This document shows, one piece after another, positions 23,141 to 33,911 of a DNA stretch of 64,000 nt (positions are counted from its first letter, which is position 1; each line of letters starts with the position of its first letter). Source of the stretch: Lytechinus pictus (taxonomy: Eukaryota > Echinodermata > Echinoidea > Temnopleuroida > Toxopneustidae). The notes below the pieces were generated by a model. The model saw nothing but the letters and a program-made list of their open reading frames with translations, searched no databases and had not been told where the DNA came from. Made by a program: the position numbers and the translations under genes. The stretch spans positions 17,091,501-17,155,500 of the forward strand of contig NC_087259.1 of the NCBI RefSeq assembly GCF_037042905.1. Direction: 5' to 3'.

Positions 23141-25226
23141 TACACAACAAAAAAAGTAAGTCCCCCCTAAATCAAATTGTTGTAACTTTTGAACGGAGTT
23201 ATTTTGAGATATGATATTTCGTAGGAGGTTTTCTACACTCATTAGGCAACTCCTGGGGAAAAATGAAATTGATCCGTTGAGTCATGCATGAGTAATTAAA
23301 GATTGAATTAAAAATGGCAATTTTTGAAAGTCACAAGAGTCGTTTTTCAGATTGTGGAAATACAAAGTTGGGCAAAAGTCGTTTTTAGGTGAATTTTATG
23401 GTGTTATGCTGTTTTACTATCCATCATTTAGCCACTCCACACACAATTTTGATATCGCATGTTCATGGTTGAGTGAGCACAATATCGCAGGGGCCGCGGA
23501 AGCGGGTTGGGGGCCCACTTTTTTCCAAAAGCATGTACAAAAATGTAAAAATGACCATACGATTGTGATTTTTTGCATGGTCAGCCCCCCCCCCCCCCCA
23601 CTTTGCCGGCTCAGCCCCTCCCCCACACTTTTAAAACCGTTCCGCGGCCCCTGTATTGTGATGTATCATCATAGGGGTTTTTGGTAGTATCCTCTACAAC
23701 TTGTTAGGTCATATTAGAATTTGAAAATGTTGGTGGCTCCCCCGATTATAGGCCCCTCCCCCATTTTTAAATTCTGGATCGACCACTGATTTGTCCATAG
23801 ATTAAACTGATCATGAGAAATTGTTAGGAATAGAATACATTTATGCAGTATAAAGAGTATTCATTCCTAAGTTTTCGAATGTGCTCGCTCAACCATGAAA
23901 ATGATAAAAGTTCAGAAAGTGTGTGGTGATAGAAATGATGGATGATAAAAACAACAGCAATTAAAGTCACATTTGAAACCGAATTTGCCCCCAATATTCA
24001 CCTTCTTACCCTTTAAAATGAGTCTGTGACATTGAAAATACCAATTTTCCCACTTTGATGCGTGCTCACTCATCCGTAAATAAACAAATCGATTTCATTT
24101 TTGCACAGAATTCTGCCCATAGGTTGATAAACATTACTGCCAAATGACATTGCTAAAGACAGCCTTGAAAAAAAGTTCCACCATATTGAAAAAGGGGTTA
24201 CTTATTCTTAAACATATGCACCCACTAAAACAAGTCTATGAGAGAGGAAGTCAAAATTTTAACAAATATGAAATGAGGGTTTGTTTCATGGACGGTTTGT
24301 GTTACTTCTGCCAACAGTTATTTCATGAAACTTCGCACATGGCTTCAGAGTAACACTATCCAAAAGGCGCGCACACCAAAATAACAATTCGATACGGCAC
24401 AGAGTGGGGCCAAGGCCTTGAACTTTCTTCTCATTTGCATAATTTTCGAATATTGTGTGCTCACTGATGCATTAAACATCGGGATTTTCATAAAAATCAA
24501 ATCAAATGAACCATGCAAGGAGGTTTGTGACAGATATCCATAGTTACAAATTGCATTTTTTCCAATAACGTAAAAAAGAGCTTATCACATTCCACATGGT
24601 CATTCAAGCGTGAATGATTAATTAAACACCTTTGAATCATTGAAGCATGTTAATTGGTCATAAACATAACGAAAAAGTTGATAAAAGATCAGTTTCAGTT
24701 ACCAAAATGAAACAATATTTGCCTATGATATTTGAAAATCGTATTTTTTGTTTTCAATAAATGTTCATTGAACCGTGAAACGATGAATATTGTTGAAGAT
24801 GCTCTTCCCAAAAATAACTGTCATCATATTCTTTTATTTTTATTGATGAAAATGTGTAAAAAATCCAATTATAGCAAATTTGGACTTGTGTTTATTCAAC
24901 CTTGAAATTTAGCCAAAAAAATTGTATCGTCTTTTAGAAAGTACCTTTTACAAGCCTTCTTTCTGTTTTTCATGATGAGAATGTGGAATCAGTTCCAATA
25001 AAATGGAATCAAAGTCGTGATTTTTGGCTTGTGACTTTTGAAAAGTGACATTTTTGCCTTCTGACGGTGCTCACTGAAGCATGACGTAAAATACATCCAT
25101 AACATTTACTTAGAGGGTAGCTTATAAAATTACCTACACGCTCATGTAAAAATATATCAAAAACTCGCATTGGTTCGGAAATTATTGATGTTTGTTCAAG
25201 GGGGGACTTACTTTTTTTGTTGTGTA
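23141..25226. mobile_element. TA-flanked non-autonomous element inside the GATA satellite
   Basis: The element proper is 23143-25224. It begins CACAACAAAAAAAGTAAGTC and ends with the reverse complement, each end flanked by TA and then by GATA satellite. TA target duplication is the Tc1/mariner signature. The ~2-kb interior lacks a transposase. Instead it carries a degenerate motif about every 150-200 bases, resembling TGCTCACTCAACCATGAAA (for example near 23461-23480, 23882, 24061, 24460, 25069). It is therefore a non-autonomous element built of diverged internal repeats. Confidence 0.85.
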
Positions 25227-25733
25227 TAGATAGAAGATAGATAGAGAGAGAAAGACAGAAAGATAGATAGAGAGAGGGGGAGAGAGAGATAGAGAATTTG
25301 AGAGATAGATAGATGTTAGATAGATAAAGAATGAGAGAGACAGGGAAGAGCGACAAATTAACAGATCGATAGATACTGCAGTTACATATAGATAGAAGAT
25401 AGATAGATAGAAGATAGATAGATAGATTGATAGAGTGAGAGAGAACTAGAGAAAGACAGATGGATAGATAGAGAGAGAGAGAGACAGAGAAGATTAATAG
25501 ATAGATACTGTAGTTACATAGATAGACAGATAGATAGATAAATATATAATTTGAGAGATAGATACATAGACGGATAGAGAGAAAAAGACAGACAGATGGA
25601 TAGATAGATAGAGAGAGAGAATTTGAGAGACAGACAGACAGATGGATAGAGATAATTCGAGAGATAGATAGACGGATAGAGAGAAACAGAGAGAGAGAAA
25701 AAGACAGACAGATGGATAGATAGAGAGAATTTG

Positions 25734-25765
<32 letters not shown>
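25227..25765. repeat. GATA-rich satellite, right part, ending in (TA)n
   Basis: This continues the satellite at 21841-23140 with the same GACAGACAGATGGATAG and ACTGTAGTTACATAGA blocks. It ends in a TA run at about 25740-25765. Confidence 0.88.
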
Positions 25766-25772
<7 letters not shown>

Positions 25773-25945
25773 TATTGCAATAAAAACTATCAAAATACAA
25801 TCACAAGCAGTCAAAGACTGAAATAAGTGAATGTTTACATACAAATAGAATCATAACAAAATATAAAGTAAACATTATAAATAAATATCAAATACAATAC
25901 AAATTCATACAGATAAAAAAGAAATGTATCGTAAATAAATACAAA

Positions 25946-26040
25946 ATGGGTCGGCCTAATTATTAATGGGTCGGCCTAATTATTAATGGGTCGGCCTAAT
26001 TATTAATGGGTCGGCCTAATTATAATGGGTCGGCCTAATT
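25946..26040. repeat. 20-bp tandem repeat, about five copies
   Basis: The unit ATGGGTCGGCCTAATTATTA is repeated almost exactly; the last copy loses a base pair or two. The preceding 25766-25945 is AT-rich and reads like a retroelement tail. I see no gene here. Confidence 0.88.
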
Positions 26041-26516
26041 GTAAGGATTTTTTTCCTTTTTGGCTGCCACCCCTCAGTATGATTCTGAATCATAATGCAA
26101 TTTTTAGACTGTCTTTTACACTGATTTGTAATACATGCATTTTAACTTTGTATTATATTTGTTTTTTATGTAAAGGTTTTACTGAGAGAATAAAACAATT
26201 TGAAACAATTTGAAATTTGAAAGTAAAGTGTCACCAAAGAAGAAAAAAGCGAAATGAAAGATTAAGAAGAAAGAGGTGAGAGAAGGGAAAGAAATTGGGA
26301 TAACAAAGAGAAGGGAAAGCAAGAGGTGGAATTTGAAAGAGAATAGGAGGCAACCTTCAGAAGAAAAAAACTCATTATGCAATACAAGACATTTAACAAT
26401 GGTAACAAGTAAATAAAGTAGTAATTGAATCGAATCGAGCACAAAAAAGGGAAAAGTAGAGCTGAGGAAATAGACTCCCGAAGGAAGTCGAAGCAGTGTT
26501 GATATTGCACATGAGT
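26041..26516. other. Non-coding AT-rich and purine-rich stretch
   Basis: Nothing codes convincingly. The purine-rich part (about 26220-26350) gives Phe/Ser-rich reverse frames that are compositional. Confidence 0.4.
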
Positions 26517-26745
26517 AGATTAACAGATGGATAGAGAGAAATAAAAGAGAGACAGATGGATAGAGAGAGAATTTGAGAGATAGATGTTAGATGGATAGAC
26601 AGATAGATAGGTAGATAGAGAATGAGAGAGACAGAGTAGATAGACAAATTAACAGATAGATATATCATGTAGTACCATAGATTGATTTATAACATAGATA
26701 GTGGATAGACAGATATGATAGATATAAGGATAGATATAATATGAA
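26517..26745. repeat. Third block of GATA satellite
   Basis: This repeats the GATGGATAG, GAATTTGAGAGATAG, GAATGAGAGAGACAGAG and AAATTAACAGATAGATA elements of the larger array, after an interruption of about 750 bases. Confidence 0.8.
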
Positions 26746-26974
26746 AACAAGTAATTATGTGTTTTATTTTTCAATATTTTAGCTATTATTCATTTTCATT
26801 CATATAAACGATCATGTGCGATAAAGTAAAAAAAATCATGAAGCCAACGTATATTATAGTTCAGCGGAACAACCAAAATACAGAGACTGAAGCTTTTGGT
26901 CTATAAGCTCAGCTGCATTTGCACGTATGTTCTGCGGATATCTTCGGTGCGGACTTTTGGATCGCGCGCCCAGC

Positions 26975-27807
26975 TGACAATGACAATGACAATGATTTTA
27001 TTTCTTTGACGGCCCCTCCTGGGGGCATAGAAGAAATATAACAACTTACAACAATGGCAATAATAGGCATAAGAAAAAAATACCAAGGTAACAAAAAAAA
27101 TAGATTAATAAAAAGAAAGAAAAAAAAAGAATCAAACATGATGATAATAAACATATGTACAATACAAGAGCAGTAATAGAAATAGAAACGGGCACAAATT
27201 AACCCACCCACTCCCGACATGCCAGAGAGTATCTGGAGACCGGTACCCCACTGAGCATGTGCAGGTGCAATCCAACAAAATCTGAAATCATGCCCTAATA
27301 CGAGAAAGTAACCAAGACAGCAACTACACTTAAGATATTAAAATTTTGACATAATGAATTTACTAAATCTTGACAGATTTTTCAAGTCTTTTGTATTTCG
27401 CATATTAAACAGCTTGTGCATTTTAATCACGTTTGGTCTGACAAAATAATACCCTCTAATTAAAGCTTTCCTTTCACTTTCAAAAGCAGGACAATTAAAC
27501 ACATAATGAAACTCGTCACCTGGCTCATGCGAGTCACATAGAGTACAAGTTTGCAAACCTTGATTAGGCAGGTAACGACCATTAGCAATTGGCAATCTAT
27601 GATTTCCACAACGATATTTACAGAGTTCAATCCTATCTGCAAAATCTAATTTCACTAAATAGTTCTCAAACCCAAAATCTTGTTCGAATATCCTATAATT
27701 CATGCACAAACGGTTTCTATTAATTTCAGTATTCAATTCCTGTTTAGCAATATCATCAAATCTGAGACTCACAGTTGACTTAACCCACTTAACGTAAACA
27801 AACGTAG
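26975..27807 (-). pseudogene. Non-LTR retrotransposon C-terminus and 3' tail
   Basis: On the reverse strand a frame from about 27807 to 27338 encodes the C-terminal part of a CR1/Jockey-like ORF2. It includes LDFADRIELCKYRCGNHRLP, a zinc-type CTLCDSHEPGDEFHYVFNC and YYFVRPN. The reverse transcriptase itself is absent, so the copy is 5' truncated. Its 3' end shows an AATAAAATCATTGTC run with TGACAA repeats on the forward strand at 26975-26992, the short-repeat tail of such elements. Further upstream the open frame runs into the inverted copy at 27808-27888, which is not part of the protein family. Confidence 0.8.
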
Positions 27808-27907
27808 ACGTAGACTCTTCACTAGTCGCTTTGTGGCTATTTTTGCGGAAAATGCCTTCGCCAGGGTGTAAAACGGAAACGCGCACCCGGGGGGGGGGGG
27901 GGGGGGG
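27808..27907 (-). repeat. Inverted copy of 21425-21505 followed by a 19-base G run
   Basis: This is the reverse complement of the segment at 21425-21505 and ends in CCCGGG and a long G run (27889-27907). It makes part of a spurious Pro-rich open frame on the reverse strand. Confidence 0.75.
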
Positions 27908-29450
27908 TGGGTCATAGCAGCTACATGTTTTCCTATAGTAATTTAATATTGCATTGACTGTACTACATGGATTTTTCTGACTATACACCCATAATATATT
28001 CATCAGTTTTATATTGACTTTTTAAACCTTTTCCTTCTCCAACCTCCCCCTCCCCTCAAAAAAGGCAAAATTAATAAGGGTCTCCTCCCCTAGGCTACAT
28101 GTACCCCTCCCCCGAATCTCATGCAGCCATGTAGTTTTAGTGATTTCTATTCTGGTCAGTGCAAGCAATGCTTGTTCATATCTGTCGGATTTCAATTCTC
28201 TTCATAATTTGTTTAATCATTTTCTTTGCTAATTTCTTTTATAAGCTGTCAACAAAAAATAAACTCCAGCTTCTAAACTGAAACTGAACTATTTGTAAAT
28301 TAGAAAAAACACCACAGTTTTAGTAGATCCATGCAACATTGATCAGAACTGTCAAATTTCACTTTTCATCTATACTTATAAACCAAAAACAAAATTGTAT
28401 CACACATCCACACTACTAACAGGTATAAAATCCAGGAATTTACTTTTAGCGAGGCAATGCTCAAAAGAATCCTAGAAACTAAAAAAGGGACCCTGGAAAT
28501 CCCCTTCATCACAATGTTAAGCTTAAAAAATGTTGCAGATTTAGGCAATAGGTTGGGAAAAGTACCACCTACCCCCCCCCCCCCGAAAACCAAACAAAAA
28601 ATTGTCTGATACAAACAATTAGATACTAGGTAAAGTGCATGTACAAAACAATTTCATAGTATTTTTTTTTGCACGATGGGAATGCAACTGATCCAGCCCC
28701 CCTTTATGATCTCGGCCGTCGATCGCGCGATCGCAACGAAAATTGGCACGCGCTTTACCCATGGCATTATCTACAAAACTATAAAATCAAATTGTGCAGA
28801 AAATCTCATTGCTGATCAATTATGCTAATTTATGCATAAAATCATAAGTTTGATCTAATTAATAAAATAATGACCCTAAAATGCTAATTTTTGTTTCACA
28901 TACTCTAGATAGGCATCTGATCAAATTTATTTTTCAAAAATTTCAACATCACATTTATTTTCTTATGTATTCTATTGATTTTTAAATTTCTGATGTATTT
29001 CTTTGTTTTTTGGACTTTGTTTTTTTTTGTTTTTTCAATGGATATTGTCAGGGACTTTATTTTGGCACTATACAAGATAAAATTAATTGATTTTAAAAGT
29101 AAAAGGAAAAATAATGATACATTTTATGAATTTTGGCTGAAAACACTATTTGCATTGGATTTGTACACAAATTCACGTTTTTTAGTAATTTTGGGTCTGC
29201 ATGCACTTACAAAATGTTGCGTAATTTCGGAACCGTGTACCCGGGGGTCACAATTTTGGTCTCAAAAGTTGCTCGAGACATGAAGGTAAAAAGTCAGCTA
29301 GCGACGCGGTCAAAAACATTCGAGCAGTGGATTTATCGCGAAAAATGTCGAGGGGGGGGGGCTGAATCAGCCCCCCCCCCAGTCTTCTTAGGGTTAGATA
29401 ACAAGTATACAATATTTCTTCACCATAAAATTGACCACATATTTGCATTT
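27908..29450. other. Non-coding repeat-like stretch with G/C runs
   Basis: No gene is visible. A hairpin of GGGGGGGGGGCTGA and its complement lies at 29352-29380. A related CTGATCCAGCCCCCC lies near 28690, so 28675-29390 may be one degenerate element with G/C-run ends. Confidence 0.4.
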
Positions 29451-29477
29451 CAATATTGGTAACCAACGTTTTATCAT

Positions 29478-29705
29478 GGTAACTGACATTACATCTCGGT
29501 AACTGACATTACATTTTCCACTTGGTAACTGACATTACATATATTTAATGGTACCCTATTGCTTCATTGTTAATTGGTAATCTTTAATTTTGGTGTAGAA
29601 GGGAGGGGTGTTACCTAGAACGGAAATCTACCAAGTTTCATATAATATATCCTCTTTTCCAGGAAATGAGAAAAAAAAGTTCATGTTTTCGGTAACTGAC
29701 ATTAC
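29478..29705 (+). repeat. Interspersed 15-mer GGTAACTGACATTAC, right group
   Basis: Exact copies are at 29478-29492, 29498-29512, 29524-29538 and 29691-29705. They continue the series at 20667-21281. This indicates that the BEL 3' region resumes here after the ~8-kb interruption. Confidence 0.85.
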
Positions 29706-30308
29706 ATACCATATCACATACTTCATCAATGTTTTTTTATCAGATGAATGAATTACTGGTGTTTCTTTCTGTGGGATTTTAAAAAGTGTTATAATAGCAA
29801 GCTAAATCAAAGGCAAAAACATCATGATCAAACCTGTTCTTTAAAAATCTGTCAAAACAAAATATGTATCAATATACTATTTTCAACACTAATTTGTATC
29901 CATACTTTGGCAGCCATTTTGAAATAAAAAATGGCTGCCAGAGTCGGAAAAAATGTTGTCTCAGAAACTTCAGGTCTTGTTTTATTAAAAAACATAAAGC
30001 ATTTGACATGAATATCAACTTTATTTTTTTGCCTCTGTGTCCATGTGTGAAAATGCCCACATGTGTAAACAGACCCATCACTAAACTTGTATCGCTGATG
30101 AAGCGAGAGGAACGTTCAGACATTTAGACTTTGAGAACGATGATATTAATTACAGGACAATTATGAACATATTGGAGAAATTGCTCCTAATGATTCAAAA
30201 TGCCAAAGATGAAAAGATGGACATTGGACAATTATATTTCAATGAACCTTTTTTATCAAAGTTTTAACGCAAGAATTGATTGTTGTATTTGTGACATTCC
30301 GTCACGCT
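29706..30308 (+). other. BEL 3' non-coding region up to the polypurine tract
   Basis: No coding feature is visible. A short hairpin CAGCCATTTTGAAAT/AAAATGGCTGCC lies near 29911-29941. Confidence 0.4.
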
Positions 30309-30321
30309 AAGGGGGTTGGGA
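30309..30321 (+). promoter_or_regulatory. Polypurine-tract candidate
   Basis: AAGGGGGTTGGGA lies directly before the TG that opens the 3' LTR, where the plus-strand primer of an LTR retroelement is expected. Two T residues interrupt it. Confidence 0.6.
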
Positions 30322-31441
30322 TGTCATAGAATGACATAGTTTTGATATTCAGATATTGTTGCCTTTTGAAATGTTTGGTTTTATTTGCATGTACTTGAGT
30401 TTAGACTAATTACCCTTCAAGGTCAAAGCAATGTCACAGCTAAAACAAGACCGTTCGAAGGTACATCGACCTTGCCCTTGGTTGGGGGTCCTAAAGCTAC
30501 GCGGGTCCTAAAGCTACGCATCACTCATCGCGCATGCAATTCCAATGGCAAAATAAATGCGCACTCTAGCTCTGTGTGTGAAGCTGTGACGAACGATCCC
30601 TATTCAATTTTTCTACAGAGGCTGCAATAAATCCTTGAATGCAGAGAAAACCAGCAAATGTTTGGAATTTCGGAGTTATATTCACTTTGATTTCATATTT
30701 TCCTATAATAATACGGACATATTTTAGAAATTGAGGCACAGGAAATACTATTTCTTTGCATGATAAATTGAGTGCGTAGCTTTAGGACCCCTTCTACATC
30801 GGGCGGCGAAATTAAGAGGTGTTCGGAAAACACGGCGGGATTTTCGTATTAGTGAGTTTTGTGATATTTTCTTCTTGGTTAAGGATATTTAGAATATTTA
30901 TTACAAATTAGTGAAAAATAATTGTTCAAATATTACAATTGGCATAGTTTTTATCATTTGGAAACAAAGTGCGTAGCTTTAGGTCCCCCCATCATACATC
31001 GACCTTGCCCTTGGTCGATCCCGAGTTTTCTTCGTTTTTTAATACAAAACTGAAGGTACGTTAAATTCTGTTCGATTAATATTACAGTGTAGTTTATGCT
31101 TAATTCCTACATGTATTTCTGTAATGCATTTAAGGTGATTAGGGTCAATTTTAGACCTGTCTTTAAAAATGGATAATGGAAAATTACATAACTAACGTTA
31201 ATACAAACGTGTTAAACATGACAGCGTACCGAGTGAAAGTACAAGTTTAATTCATGAAAATTTGTTGTTAATGTAATTCAAGGCAAATGAGAGAAACAAA
31301 CATGTTTTATGATAGTTTGTCAATTATTTGAAAACACGTATTTTGTTTAATTTGGTTCAATAACTCATACATTTGAGGTGAGATATGAGACCTATTTTTC
31401 TTACGCTAATCACTTTGAAAACCAATTGTACGGATATTTTT
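30322..31441 (+). repeat. 3' LTR of the BEL/Pao element, with an insertion
   Basis: It begins TGTCATAGAATGACATAG like the 5' LTR and matches it through GGATATTTTT at 31441, apart from the insertion at 30483-30994 and its 21-bp duplication. Beyond 31441 CAACGTTG-type sequence replaces the 5' LTR continuation, so the LTR end or the element's right flank was overwritten. Confidence 0.8.
30462..31015. mobile_element. 512-bp insert with inverted ends and a 21-bp duplication
   Basis: The insert proper is 30483-30994, by comparison with the 5' LTR. The 21 bases at 30462-30482 (TACATCGACC...CTTGGT) are repeated exactly at 30995-31015. The insert starts TGGGGGTCCTAAAGCTACGC and ends GCGTAGCTTTAGGTCCCCCC, inverted repeats. 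Additional internal copies of CCTAAAGCTACGC lie at about 30507 (direct) and 30776 (inverted). It has no coding frame. A 21-bp duplication with terminal inverted repeats does not fit the superfamilies I know well. Confidence 0.8.
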
Positions 31442-32460
31442 GCAACAATGTTCCAACATTGTCTGGCAACGTTTATCCAATGTTGGCTAAATAGTCAAAT
31501 ACAACATTGCTACAACGTTGGTAAGCAATGTTGCATCATCGACAGAAGTGCACGTCCATACATCGTCAGACCAACAACATTTCCAACGTCAGTTCAACGT
31601 TGTCCACCATCAATGCTCCAACGTTGGTATAATGTCGGCTGAGTCATCAATAACAGCGTTGCTGCAACGTTGATGGGCAACGTTGAAGCAGCGATGGACG
31701 TGCACGTGCATACATCGTCAGTTCAACTATGTTTACAACGTTGGTTCAACGCTGTCCAGCAACAATGCTCCAACGTTGTCTGGCAACATTGCTCCAACAT
31801 TGTTACAACGTTGTCACAACGTTGCTCCAACATTGCTCCAACGTTATTCCAACGTATGGCAGTAATTAACAAAACATTAATTGGTTTCAAGGTGAAGTCC
31901 ACCATTACAACTCTACACTCTAATCTTTAACATCATGTCTTATCCTATCCTAAAATCCTACATCCTAATCCTATTCCTATCATCCTACACCTATCCACTG
32001 AATCCTGTCATTGACTCCTATATATAGAGCAACTTTGCTATACTTACAGTATATATACAGTTAATATCATTTTCCACACTTAACCTTGAAAATTTCACTT
32101 AGAAATATATGTTTTGATTATAAATGATATGGTAATGGAGCCACATACTTTTCTGAAACTTTTCATGGTGGAAATATTGAATAAACATAAATACTCTAAT
32201 TATTATAGCAATATTACCTAAAATTTTTGTCATTTACTGATGTAATGAATATTCATGAGTGCATAATCATTATGTCCAGATGAGGCAGGTATGGCAGCGT
32301 TGGTCCAATGTTGGTCCAACGTTGGGTGACGTTGATCCAACGTTGGTCTAATGTTGGTCCAATGTGGCGTAAACGTTGATTCAATGTTTGTCTAATATCG
32401 GTTAAATGTTATTGTAACGTTGATTCTTTGTTGGTCTAATTTAAAACAAATCCAACGATG
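31442..32460. mobile_element. CAACGTTG-rich repeat arms around a unique core
   Basis: 31442-31860 and about 32290-32460 are dense in CAACGTTG, CCAACATTG and TCCAATGTTGG variants, themselves near-palindromic. About 430 bases of plain AT-rich sequence lie between. The form suggests a foldback-like element with minisatellite arms. The open frames within are repeat products. The left edge coincides with the end of the BEL 3' LTR match. Confidence 0.6.
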
Positions 32461-32649
32461 CGCCATCTCCATCAAACAGTTTTCAACACTGTGCCATCAT
32501 CATCTGTAACCTGTTCATAATTCTGTCAAAAAACATTACAACTATTATTACAGCTATTCATTTCTTTTCATTCTTTCTTTTACAAGTCTCTTCACATAAT
32601 TAAGAGGAATCAAGAGAATTACGTGTGATATTTATTGAGGCCTTTGTAG

Positions 32650-32900
32650 CATTCAAACTTTTTCGCTTTCAAGATTTTTATGAGAAAGTTTACGCGCGTC
32701 CTGCTCCCCCCACCCCCCCCCCCGGAAAAAATTCTGCGTAAGGCCATGATGATAATGAGATAAAAATAATGAAAATGAAGTATACATAAATCAATGTGCC
32801 AGGCTCTTTAGAGCATGGCCGTATACAGAATTTCTTTCGGAGGAGGGGGGGGGGGGGGAAGCAGACGCGTAAACTTTTTCAAGTTGAAAGCGACACAGCG
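32650..32900. repeat. Imperfect inverted repeat with G/C runs
   Basis: AAAGTTTACGCGCGTCCTGC with C runs (about 32685-32722) pairs with GGGGAAGCAGACGCGTAAAC at about 32850-32875. The outer CGCTTTCAA blocks and the inner AAATTCTG and GGCCATG blocks pair too. It looks like a short palindromic MITE. 32901-33370 holds nothing I can name. Confidence 0.65.
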
Positions 32901-33370
32901 AAGCGACCAAGCTTGTCATTTGGGCACTTTTTGGAGTTTTAAAAGTGAAATACGAAGGCTTTCGTGCACACTTTTGGTGAATTTTGTGATAATTTTCAAT
33001 AGAAAAATAAGTTTTTAAAAATGTAGGGGTCATCATGCCCCCGTATTGTCGTTGCGAGCATTTTGGGGCCAGGGTGAAATCGCCCCAAACGCCTCAAACA
33101 GATACTCCAAAATGTATTTGAAGTGCATTATTAGAACTGAAACTTATCTCTACACCAGGAAACATTAACTTAACAAAAAAAGCAACAAGAAATATTTATA
33201 AAAAGTAGAAGGGCCTGTACAAGTACACTGATATTTCACTCTCTCAGCTCATATGCACTTGATCGACTTCCATCGAGGATTCGGGCTAAATTCCGCCCGC
33301 CACTTCCGGGGACCAACCAACGTAGTATTTCGATGAAGAGCACTCCGTCGATTCACCGGTTGTCCCTACG

Positions 33371-33911
33371 ATACACGCGCGCCTATGGGGATTGTGAACT
33401 GTAGGAAAAATCGTATAAAATTACACTTTTTGATATTTCTACGAAGACGAAGTTATATAGAAAATGAAGAATATTACAATCAGACCATATCCCTAGAAAA
33501 TTGCTTCAAGAAATGTCATTATGAAGAGGAAATGGACAAAAATTTGTGAAGAAAAATCACGAAAAAGGAAATCGCATCATGAATATTCATATCATGGGCG
33601 GTCCCACATTTGCATGTTATAGCGAGTTTTCCATTATTTAATAAATAATGGAAAACTCGCTATAACATGCAAATGTGGGACCGCCCATGATATGAATATT
33701 CATGATGCGATTTCCTTTTTCGTGATTTTTCTTCACAAATTTTTGTCCATTTCCTCTTCATAATGACATTTCTTGAAGCAATTTTCTAGGGATATGGTCT
33801 GATTGTAATATTCTTCATTTTCTATATAACTTCGTCTTCGTAGAAATATCAAAAAGTGTAATTTTATACGATTTTTCCTACAGTTCACAATCCCCATAGG
33901 CGCGCGTGTAT
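33371..33911. repeat. Perfect 541-bp palindrome
   Basis: 270-base arms meet at a single centre base (33641) within CCATTATTTAATAAATAATGG. The left end ATACACGCGCGCC pairs with GGCGCGCGTGTAT, and I found no mismatch reading arm against arm. Pairing stops at both ends (33370 G against 33912 T). The right arm abuts the coding part of the reverse transcriptase element. Absence of divergence means a very recent inverted duplication, gene conversion or a fold-back artefact of sequencing or assembly. Confidence 0.92.

Larger units (their letters stand above)
11279..31441 (+). mobile_element. BEL/Pao LTR retrotransposon, heavily interrupted
   Basis: The order is LTR, gag, zinc-knuckle region, protease, reverse transcriptase, RNase H, integrase, C-terminal domain, long 3' region, purine-rich tract (AAGGGGGTTGGGA at 30309-30321) and LTR, all on the forward strand. 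Protease-RT-RNaseH-integrase order with this gag type is BEL/Pao. Without later insertions (hAT in gag, ~8 kb in the 3' region, 512 bp in the 3' LTR) it would be ordinary in size. The two LTRs differ by only seven or eight single bases that I can count, so the copy is young, although frameshifts and a stop have killed its genes. Confidence 0.85.

Noticed and set aside
22589-23150. Long reverse frames rich in Ser, Leu, Tyr and Ile
   Set aside because: Translation of the GATA satellite; repeats in all frames.
27338-28003. The full 221-residue reverse frame as one protein
   Set aside because: The Pro-rich N-terminal part comes from a C run and the unrelated 80-bp inverted copy; only the part below 27808 is retroelement.
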